From Corynebacterium frankenforstense (lineage in GTDB: Bacteria; Actinomycetota; Actinomycetes; Mycobacteriales; Mycobacteriaceae), in NCBI RefSeq assembly GCF_030211955.1, contig NZ_JASODI010000030.1, positions 1-16,151 on the forward strand: DNA of 16,151 bases. Direction: 5' to 3'. Shown here piece by piece: positions 10,698 through 16,151 of this stretch. Position 1 is the stretch's first letter. The number at the start of each line of letters is the position of its first letter. A program made the position numbers and the translations under genes. Under the pieces are notes generated by a model that made no database searches, was not told the origin of the DNA, and saw nothing but the letters and a program-made list of their open reading frames with translations.

Positions 10698-12305
10698 CTA
10701 ACGCGCGGCGAGCTCCTCGGCCAGCGCGATGAAGGTACGTACCGGGGTGCCGGTGGCCCGCTTCGGGGTGTAGCCGCGGGCCGCGCCGGTGTTGTAGGAG
10801 GGGCCGGCGACGTCCACGTGCGCCCACTCGAGGCCCTCGGGGACGAACTGCGAGAGGTACATCGCGGCGTAGAGCATGCCGCCGTCGCGCGAGTTGGGGG
10901 AGTTGCGGATGTCCGCCACCGGCGAGACGACCGTCTCCTCGTGTTCCTCGAGCAGCGGCATCGCCCAGGCGTTCTCGCCGATCTCGCGGCCGAGGGCGGC
11001 GACGCGGTCGCGCAGCTCCTCGGTGCCCATCACGCCGGCGGTGCGGTTGCCCAGCGCGACGATCTGTGCGCCGGTCAGCGTGGAGGTCTCCACCAGGTAG
11101 TCCGGCTCGCCCTCGGCGGCGCGGGTGATGGCGTCGGCGAGCACCACGCGCCCCTCGGCGTCGGTGTTGATGATCTCGGAGGTGATCCCGCCGTAGTGGG
11201 TGATCACGTCGCCCGGGCGCGTCGCCGAGCCGGACGGCATGTTCTCCGCCAGTGCGACGGTCGCGGTGACCTCGACGTCGAGGTTGAGCCGGGCGGCGGC
11301 GAAGACGGCGGCGGCCGCGGCGGCCGAGCCGCCCATGTCGGAGATCATGTCCTCCATGGTCTTGGCGGGCTTGAGCGAGATGCCGCCGGTGTCGAAGGTG
11401 ATGCCCTTGCCCACCAGCGCCAGCTTCGGGGTGGACTTCTTCTTTTTCTTCGGCTTCCAGCGCAGCTCGACCACGCGCGGCTCGCGCGCCGAGCCCTGCC
11501 CGACGGCCAGCACGCCGCCGAAGCCCTGCTTGCGCAGCGCCTTGGCGTCGAGCACGTCGGCCTTGACGCCGTACTCCTCGGCGGTGGCGGCCAGGATGTC
11601 GGCGTAGACGGCGGGGTAGAGGTGGTTGGCCGGGGTGTTGACCAGGTCGCGGACGAGGTTGGTCGACTCTGCGGTGACCTGGCCGGCGACGAACTCCTTC
11701 TTCGCGCCCTTCCAGTCGGCCACGAAGGTGACCCCCGGGGCCTTCGCGCCGGCGGCCTTGAAGCCGGTGTAGCGGTAGGAGCCGAGCAGCCAGCCCTCGA
11801 CGGCGGCGCGCAGCCCGAAATCGCCGAGCGTGGTGGCCACCGCGGAGAACTCCGGCTCGACGGCCGTCAGCGTGCGGGCGACGGTGCCGGTGGCGCGGCG
11901 CAGCACCTCGTCGTCGAGTTCGTCGGCCGACCCCAAGCCCACCGCGATGACGGTGGCGGGCAGCGCGGCGTCGTGGCCGGCCTCGCCCTCGGTCGGGGCG
12001 GCGATGCGCGTGACCTCACCGGCCGCACCGGTCGCGCCGACGGCCTCGATGCGGGCCAGCAGCGCCTCGAGCGTCTCGGAGCCGAGGAACTCCGGGGCGG
12101 GCAGCTCGACGGTCCCGCCGGCCGCGGTGACCGGGGCCTTCCCGGCCTCCTCCCGGTCGCCGTCGGAGTCGACCTCGGCCTCGGCTGGGGCCTCGCCGCC
12201 GGCGCGGAAGAGCGGCAGCACCAGCGCCTCGGCCTTCTTCGGTACCTTCTTGCCCTGGCGCGGCGCGGCGACGGCGCCGGTTACGGGGAGAGCGGAATCG
12301 GACAC
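10698..12305 (-). CDS. pepA: Leucyl aminopeptidase (M17 family, cytosol aminopeptidase)
   Basis: This cytosolic metallo-exopeptidase removes N-terminal residues from peptides, using two metal ions. The 535-aa product has the M17 catalytic domain: LVGKGITFDTGG (K300, D305), the metal-binding NTDAEGR signature (380-386) and DLVNTPANHLYP before them. The GTG at 12305 was chosen because GGAGGT lies 5 nt upstream. A longer in-frame start at 12476 would run across the ilvE promoter and start. Two low-complexity insertions stand out: an Ala/Glu/Asp/Gly stretch at about 36-65 in the N-terminal domain, and a run of five lysines just before the catalytic domain. It is divergent from ilvE and convergent with the gene at 10254. 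It is sometimes called pepB in corynebacteria. Confidence 0.95.
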   Translation of the reverse strand: MSDSALPVTGAVAAPRQGKKVPKKAEALVLPLFRAGGEAPAEAEVDSDGDREEAGKAPVTAAGGTVELPAPEFLGSETLEALLARIEAVGATGAAGEVTRIAAPTEGEAGHDAALPATVIAVGLGSADELDDEVLRRATGTVARTLTAVEPEFSAVATTLGDFGLRAAVEGWLLGSYRYTGFKAAGAKAPGVTFVADWKGAKKEFVAGQVTAESTNLVRDLVNTPANHLYPAVYADILAATAEEYGVKADVLDAKALRKQGFGGVLAVGQGSAREPRVVELRWKPKKKKKSTPKLALVGKGITFDTGGISLKPAKTMEDMISDMGGSAAAAAAVFAAARLNLDVEVTATVALAENMPSGSATRPGDVITHYGGITSEIINTDAEGRVVLADAITRAAEGEPDYLVETSTLTGAQIVALGNRTAGVMGTEELRDRVAALGREIGENAWAMPLLEEHEETVVSPVADIRNSPNSRDGGMLYAAMYLSQFVPEGLEWAHVDVAGPSYNTGAARGYTPKRATGTPVRTFIALAEELAAR

Positions 12306-12469
12306 GGGTGACCTCCATTGATTGTCGACGTCTCGTGGGTCACCCCAGCCTATCCGGCGTGGCGTGGGCGCGTTTCCGGCGTCCCTGTTGTTCCACTTGA
12401 TGGGACGGGGCACCCCCTTTTGTCCCACCGCTGGTGAGCGCGACGAAAGCAGGGGAGTACGGTGACCGT
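12306..12469. promoter_or_regulatory. Divergent pepA / ilvE promoter region
   Basis: On the minus strand, TAGGCT (12347-12352) is a possible pepA -10, giving a leader of about 35 nt with a strong ribosome-binding site. On the plus strand, TACGGT (12458-12463) is a possible ilvE -10. Between them a TGGGAC / GTCCCA inverted repeat (12401-12406, 12422-12427) could be a regulator site. -35 boxes are weak for both. Confidence 0.4.
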
Positions 12470-13585
12470 ATGGCACTCGAATTCAGCATCCACCGCACCG
12501 AAAACCCCACCCCTGACGCCCAGCGCGAGAAGATCCTCGAGGATCCCGCCTTCGGTCAGGTCTTCACCGACCACATGGTCCACATCCAGTGGACCGAGGA
12601 CAAGGGTTGGCACAACGCGGAGGTCGTCCCCTTCGCCAACTTCTCCATCTCCCCGGCCGCCAACGTCCTGCACTACGGCCAGGCCATCTTCGAGGGGCTG
12701 AAGGCCTACCGTCTGCCGGACGGCTCCATCGCCACCTTCCGCCCCGAGCAGAACGCGCGCCGCATGCAGAACTCCGCGCGCCGCCTGAACATGCCGGGCC
12801 TGCCGGAGGAGGACTTCCTGGAGGCGGTCCGCCTGCTCGTCGACGTCGACCGCGACTGGGTCCCCGCCGCCGGCGGCGAGGCCGCCCTGTACCTGCGCCC
12901 GGTCATGTTCGCCACCGAGCCGACCCTGGGCGTCCACGCCTCGAAGAGCTACTCGATGTACTTCATCGCCTCGCCCTCGGGCGCCTACTTCAGCGGCGGG
13001 GTCAAGCCCGTCAGCGTCTGGATCTGCGAGGACTACGTCCGCGCCGCCCCGGGCGGCACCGGTGCGGCCAAGTGCGCCGGCAACTACGCGGCCAGTCTGC
13101 TGGCCCAGACCCAGGCCGCCGAGAAGGGCTGCGACCAGGTCGTCTGGCTGGACGCCATCGAGCGCAAGTACATCGAGGAGATGGGCGGCATGAACCTCAT
13201 GTTCGTCTACGGCACCGAGGCCGAGGGCAACGTCCGCGTGGTCACCCCGGCGCTGTCCGGCTCCCTGCTGCCGGGCGTCACCCGCGCCTCGCTGCTGCAG
13301 GTCGCCGAGGACCTCGGCTACGAGACCTCCGAGGAGCGCATCACCGTCGACCAGTGGCGCCGGGACGTCGCCGACGGCAAGATGACCGAGGCCCTGGCCT
13401 GCGGTACCGCCGCCGTCCTGACCCCGGTCGGCCGCGTGCTGTCCAAGGAGGGCGAGTTCGACGTCAACGACAACCAGGCCGGCGAGGTCACGATGAAGCT
13501 GCGTGAGGCACTGACCTCCATCCAGCACGGCGAGGCCGAGGACACCCACGGCTGGAGCTACGAGCTGGTCGCGGCCGACAAGTAG
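12470..13585 (+). CDS. ilvE: Branched-chain amino acid aminotransferase (class IV, PLP)
   Basis: IlvE performs the last step of leucine, isoleucine and valine synthesis by transferring the amino group from glutamate to the branched 2-oxoacid. The 371-aa product fits the long form of the family. It has NVLHYGQAIFEGLKAY (66-80), YLRPVMFA (141-148), the PLP lysine K201 in AAKCAGNYAASL, and EEMGGMNLMFVYG (236-248). The ATG at 12470 was chosen because homology starts at MALEFSIHRT. A TACGGT box ends 6 nt upstream, which would make the transcript leaderless, while a purine-rich AGGGGAG lies 12 nt away. An in-frame start at 12434 adds 12 residues without support. It is a single-gene unit closed by a strong terminator. 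Cytoplasmic. Confidence 0.96.
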   Translation: MALEFSIHRTENPTPDAQREKILEDPAFGQVFTDHMVHIQWTEDKGWHNAEVVPFANFSISPAANVLHYGQAIFEGLKAYRLPDGSIATFRPEQNARRMQNSARRLNMPGLPEEDFLEAVRLLVDVDRDWVPAAGGEAALYLRPVMFATEPTLGVHASKSYSMYFIASPSGAYFSGGVKPVSVWICEDYVRAAPGGTGAAKCAGNYAASLLAQTQAAEKGCDQVVWLDAIERKYIEEMGGMNLMFVYGTEAEGNVRVVTPALSGSLLPGVTRASLLQVAEDLGYETSEERITVDQWRRDVADGKMTEALACGTAAVLTPVGRVLSKEGEFDVNDNQAGEVTMKLREALTSIQHGEAEDTHGWSYELVAADK

Positions 13586-13610
13586 TCCGCACGCAGATCA
13601 GGCCGAGAGT

Positions 13611-13642
13611 AAAGGCCCCGGGTCACTGACCCGGGGCCTTTT
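13611..13642. terminator. Rho-independent terminator after ilvE, probably bidirectional
   Basis: AAGGCCCCGGGT / ACCCGGGGCCTT (13612-13623, 13629-13640) is a perfect 12-bp stem, followed by TTTT on the plus strand and by a T run on the minus strand too. It serves ilvE and probably also the convergent cobT-like gene. Confidence 0.9.
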
Positions 13643-13676
13643 CCCCTGCGTGATTCCGGTGCACTCTGGCGCCGGC

Positions 13677-14846
13677 CTACGGCCCAGGCGGGTCCGGCCC
13701 GCCCGGCTCGCCGGACTCCTCCGGTTCCCCGGGGCCCTCGGGCTCGGGCAGCTCGCAGCCCGAGGCGATGCGCGCGGCCGCACGGGCCACGGGCAGCGTC
13801 TGCAGGGCCGCGGTGCCCAGCCCGAGCGGGGCGTTCATGGCGAAGAGCGCCTGCAGGCCGAGGCGACGCAGTGCGAGCAGGTGCGCCGGGGCCGGGGTGA
13901 GCCGCCCGGCCAAGAGCCACTCGCGGGCACCGGGGGCCAGCGCGTCGGCGCACACGGCCGCCACGGCCGAGGCCGTCGTGTCCAGGATGACCGGGGTGCG
14001 CCGCACCGCGGCCTGCGCGATGAAGCCCGCGGCGGCCACCAGGTCGCAGCCGCCGGCGATGCGCAGCACGTCGCCGACGGAGTCGGCCACCTCGCGCGCC
14101 CGGAACATCGCGTCGCGCAGCACGGTGACGTTGCGCGACCAGCGCCGGTCGTCGGTGCCGGTGGCGCCGAAGCCGAAGATGGTGACCGGCTCGGTGCGCG
14201 TGATCGTGCCCAGCACGGCGAGCGCGGCGGTCTCCGCTCCCACGCCCAGCACCGCCGTCGAGAGCACGCCGCAGCCCCGGTCGACGGCCTCGTCGGCCAG
14301 GTCGCGGCCCAGCTCGAGGGCCGCGGCGTACTCCTCGGCGGTCATCGCGTCCTCGACGTCGATGAACCCGCAGCCGTTGCGCACGCGCTCACCGGCGTCC
14401 ACGCCGTCGACGGTGCCGCGCAACGCGACGTCGACGAGCCGCACGCGGCAGCCGACGGCCTCGGCGAAGACGGTCGTCGGCGAGGCACCCGCGGCCAGCG
14501 TCTCGGCCAGGCGGCGGGTGGCGTCGGCGCGGTGCCAGGCGCGGAAGCGGTCGGCCACGCCGTGCTCGGCGGCGAAGACCACCAGCTCGGCCTCGCCGAT
14601 CTCACCGGGCGGGACCTGCCCGGAGCAGGCGGCGAAGAAGGCGGCGACGTCGGCCAGCCGGCCGAGCTCCTCCACGGTCACCGGGGAGGCCGGCGAGGCG
14701 GCGTTGCGCAGCAGCCGGCGCATCCGCCGGTAGGCGGCGGTGTCGGGCGCGGCCACCTCGCCGAAGGTCACCGGGCCCGCGGCGGGGGAGGCGGAAGGGA
14801 CCTGCCCGGTGGAACCTCCGGGGGCGTCGGAAATCGGGTCAGCCAC
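13677..14846 (-). CDS. cobT: CobT-like protein (nicotinate-nucleotide--dimethylbenzimidazole phosphoribosyltransferase family), active site degenerate
   Basis: CobT makes alpha-ribazole phosphate from DMB and NaMN for the lower loop of cobalamin. The 389-aa product follows the CobT fold in order: VVFAAEHGVADR, RVRLVDVALRG, VLGVGAETAALA (usual GxGNTT region), FGFGATGTDDRRW, GDVLRIAGGCDLVAAAGFI, TPVILDTTASAVAAV and a terminal LGLGTAALQTLP. In typical CobT the last motif is LGEG, and its Glu is the catalytic base; here the position is L343. The usual SHxSxE motif reads GRLTPAPAH. So activity is doubtful or altered. A Pro/Gly/Glu tail of about 24 residues ends the protein. GTG start at 14846 with AGGAG 6 nt upstream. 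It lies 9 nt after the DUF3043 gene, so the two are coupled. It may be a paralogue with a new substrate. Confidence 0.8.
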   Translation of the reverse strand: MADPISDAPGGSTGQVPSASPAAGPVTFGEVAAPDTAAYRRMRRLLRNAASPASPVTVEELGRLADVAAFFAACSGQVPPGEIGEAELVVFAAEHGVADRFRAWHRADATRRLAETLAAGASPTTVFAEAVGCRVRLVDVALRGTVDGVDAGERVRNGCGFIDVEDAMTAEEYAAALELGRDLADEAVDRGCGVLSTAVLGVGAETAALAVLGTITRTEPVTIFGFGATGTDDRRWSRNVTVLRDAMFRAREVADSVGDVLRIAGGCDLVAAAGFIAQAAVRRTPVILDTTASAVAAVCADALAPGAREWLLAGRLTPAPAHLLALRRLGLQALFAMNAPLGLGTAALQTLPVARAAARIASGCELPEPEGPGEPEESGEPGGPDPPGP

Positions 14847-14855
14847 GGCCGGCTC

Positions 14856-15578
14856 CTAGACGTCCGCGCCGAGCTCCACGCGCGGGCGCGGGGTGCGCCA
14901 GCGCCGCGGCTGCGTGGCCCGGGAGTAGGCGTACATGCCAAGCCCGAAGCCGGTCGCCGAGGTGCCGGGGAAGCGGTCGCGCACCGCGGCGTTGGCGCGG
15001 CGGCCCAGCCAGACACCCTCGATGAAGAAGATGACGATCAGCGCCATGGCGAACAGCGACGCCGCCGCCGCGATCTTCGGCGCGGCGTTGGAGATCAGCA
15101 TGAACACCAGAAGGATCAGGGCCGCGGGCATCACGTAGTTGTTGGCGAAGCGCCGCGCGTCGACCCAGTCGCGCACGAAGCGGCGCTCCTCGCCGCGATC
15201 GCGCTCGAGCAGGTAGCGCTCGTCGCCGGCGTCCATGCGCGCCTGCGCCTCGCGCTGGCGGGAGCGGTTGGCCTCGCGCTCCTTGCGCTTGTGCTTCTTC
15301 CACTCCTCCTTGGTCATGGACTCCTTGAGCTTCTTGCGCTCGGCGCGGGCCTGCGCCGGGGTCGTCGGCGCCATGGACTCGCCGCGGATCACGCCGCGGG
15401 CGAGCTCCTGGTCGCGACGCTTCGGGGTCGCGTGCCCCTTCTTCGGGGTGTAGCCGGGGTCGCGCTCGGCCTTCTCGGCCTGGGCCGCGGCCTCGTCGGC
15501 GGCGTCGGCCTCGTGGCCCGCCTCGGCGGCCGTCGCGCCGGTCTCGTCGTTCTTCTGCCAGGGGAATTTCACGCCCAC
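14856..15578 (-). CDS. DUF3043 family membrane protein
   Basis: The 240-aa product has a long charged N-terminal part (1-145) with an Ala/Glu/Asp stretch, then TPKKGHATPKRR, and a Lys/Arg/Glu helix at about 78-118 that may form a coiled coil. Two membrane segments follow (about 148-164 and 169-191). The short C-terminus ends in basic residues. This layout and the TPKKGxxTPKR motif match the actinobacterial DUF3043 family, whose function is unknown. Two GTG codons compete: 15578, and 15572, which would give MKFPWQK. A TAACCT box lies 7 nt before the second, and no Shine-Dalgarno is seen, so a leaderless start at 15572 is attractive. It is upstream of the CobT-like gene in one operon. Confidence 0.85.
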   Translation of the reverse strand: MGVKFPWQKNDETGATAAEAGHEADAADEAAAQAEKAERDPGYTPKKGHATPKRRDQELARGVIRGESMAPTTPAQARAERKKLKESMTKEEWKKHKRKEREANRSRQREAQARMDAGDERYLLERDRGEERRFVRDWVDARRFANNYVMPAALILLVFMLISNAAPKIAAAASLFAMALIVIFFIEGVWLGRRANAAVRDRFPGTSATGFGLGMYAYSRATQPRRWRTPRPRVELGADV

Positions 15579-15579
15579 C

Positions 15580-15585
15580 AGGTTA
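15580..15585 (-). promoter_or_regulatory. Candidate -10 (TAACCT) of the DUF3043-cobT operon
   Basis: TAACCT lies 7 nt before the GTG at 15572 and only 1 nt before that at 15578. If it is the -10, the transcript starts at about 15572 and the upstream GTG could not be used. No clear -35 is visible. Confidence 0.4.
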
Positions 15586-15624
15586 CAAGCCGCGCACCGC
15601 GAAGTGGCTGCGGGGCCGGGACGG

Positions 15625-15653
15625 TGTTTTCTCCGGGTGGAGACGGGTATGGT
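15625..15653 (+). promoter_or_regulatory. Candidate promoter of the Fe-S carrier gene
   Basis: TATGGT (15648-15653) is a good -10, with a poor TGTTTT -35 at 15625-15630 spaced by 17 nt. Transcription from about 15660 would leave a leader of roughly 120 nt, or start a leaderless uORF at the GTG at 15662. Confidence 0.45.
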
Positions 15654-15661
15654 TTAGCGCA

Positions 15662-15751
15662 GTGGGGCCGCCGCCCGGCCCGGCACCCGGACCAGCGCCC
15701 GGGGCTCGCCGGAGTCGGAGCAGACGCCGGGCAGGAACGGCCCCGAAGTGA
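15662..15751 (+). other. Possible leaderless uORF, 29 codons, Pro/Gly then Arg rich
   Basis: A GTG lies 8 nt after the TATGGT -10 and opens a 29-codon frame starting VGPPPGPAPG and then turning Arg-rich. Its TGA overlaps a GTG (15748-15750) that is in frame with the Fe-S carrier gene, 11 codons before that gene's ATG. This could be a leader peptide that senses translation through a Pro-Pro-Pro stall. It may equally be chance in GC-rich DNA. No homologue is known to me. Confidence 0.25.
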
Positions 15752-15780
15752 ACGTCTTCCAGTTTTTCCAGGAGCTTGCC

Positions 15781-16125
15781 ATGACTGCACCGTCAACCGA
15801 GACCGGCGTGACCCTGACCGACGCCGCCGCCGCGAAGGCGAAGGCCCTGCTCGAGCAGGAGGGCCGCGACGACCTCTCCCTGCGCATCGCCGTCCAGCCC
15901 GGCGGCTGCGCCGGCCTGCGCTACCAGCTCTACTTCGACGACCGCACCCTCGACGGCGACAAGGTCGACGTTTTCGGCGGCGTGAACCTCGTCGTCGACC
16001 GCATGTCCGTGCCCTACCTGGCCGGCGCGACCATCGACTTCGCCGACACCATCGAGCAGCAGGGCTTCACCATCGACAACCCGAACGCGGGCGGTTCCTG
16101 CGCCTGCGGCGACTCCTTCCACTGA
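15781..16125 (+). CDS. HesB/IscA/ErpA-type A-type Fe-S cluster carrier
   Basis: A-type carriers receive Fe-S clusters and hand them to apo-proteins. The 114-aa product has the family pattern: VTLTDAAAAKAKALL at the N-terminus, RIAVQPGGCAGLRYQLYFD (C43) and the C-terminal NPNAGGSCACGDSF (C107, C109), so all three ligand cysteines are present. Length is normal. The ATG at 15781 was chosen because AGGAG lies 6 nt upstream and family similarity begins just after it. An in-frame GTG at 15748 would add 11 residues and overlaps the stop of a possible uORF. It is divergent from the DUF3043-cobT pair. ErpA-like and IscA-like members cannot be told apart from the sequence alone, so no symbol is given. 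Possible clients are not shown, though LipA needs two clusters. Confidence 0.93.
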   Translation: MTAPSTETGVTLTDAAAAKAKALLEQEGRDDLSLRIAVQPGGCAGLRYQLYFDDRTLDGDKVDVFGGVNLVVDRMSVPYLAGATIDFADTIEQQGFTIDNPNAGGSCACGDSFH

Positions 16126-16151
16126 CATTCAGGTGCGCGGCGTCGTCAATT

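Noticed and set aside
10818..12311. 497-codon plus-strand frame opposite pepA
   Set aside because: pepA carries all M17 motifs on the other strand. The mirror product is repetitive Gly/Arg/Leu and unlikely to be made.
12306..12476. N-terminal extension of PepA by 57 residues
   Set aside because: It would overlap the ilvE start and promoter. The GTG at 12305 has GGAGGT at ideal spacing, and the extra residues look like untranslated sequence.

Overview
The window is a high-GC, gene-dense piece of an actinobacterial chromosome, most likely a Corynebacterium. The evidence is a three-lipoyl-domain E2 acyltransferase of the actinobacterial AceF/SucB type, two families restricted to actinobacteria (DUF4191 and DUF3043 membrane proteins), frequent GTG starts, several starts that look leaderless, and a gene neighbourhood (E2 / lipB / lipA / pepA / ilvE / cobT / HesB-type protein) that I recall from corynebacterial genomes. 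No rRNA, tRNA, CRISPR, transposase or phage gene was seen. All eleven genes named below, plus one small unknown gene, appear intact.

Left part, minus strand (62-10110). Read in the direction of transcription the order is sucB/aceF (E2), a 363-bp gap, gcvP-gcvT-gcvH, a strong hairpin, lipB, lipA, another strong hairpin, and a DUF4191 membrane protein. This is a lipoic-acid island. LipB transfers octanoate to lipoyl domains and LipA inserts the sulfurs. The substrates are encoded alongside: the H protein of the glycine cleavage system and the E2 with three lipoyl domains. The L protein/E3 (lpd) and the E1 subunits are not in the window.

Centre (10254-13585). A small gene of unknown function lies divergent from sucB, with a palindrome over its putative -10. 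It converges with pepA (M17 leucyl aminopeptidase, minus). pepA is divergent from ilvE (branched-chain aminotransferase, plus), which ends in a clear bidirectional terminator.

Right part (13677-16125). A strongly diverged CobT-like protein follows a DUF3043 membrane protein in a two-gene minus-strand operon. Divergent from it is a HesB/IscA-type Fe-S carrier, possibly preceded by a leaderless Pro/Arg-rich uORF. An Fe-S carrier close to LipA, a radical-SAM Fe-S enzyme, fits functionally, but this is only inference.

I did not find a convincing new multi-gene system. The points most worth checking are the CobT-like protein that has lost the usual catalytic Glu, the near-identical DNA of lipoyl domains 2 and 3, low-complexity insertions inside LipB, GcvP and PepA, the palindrome in front of the unknown gene, and the uORF/leaderless architecture.
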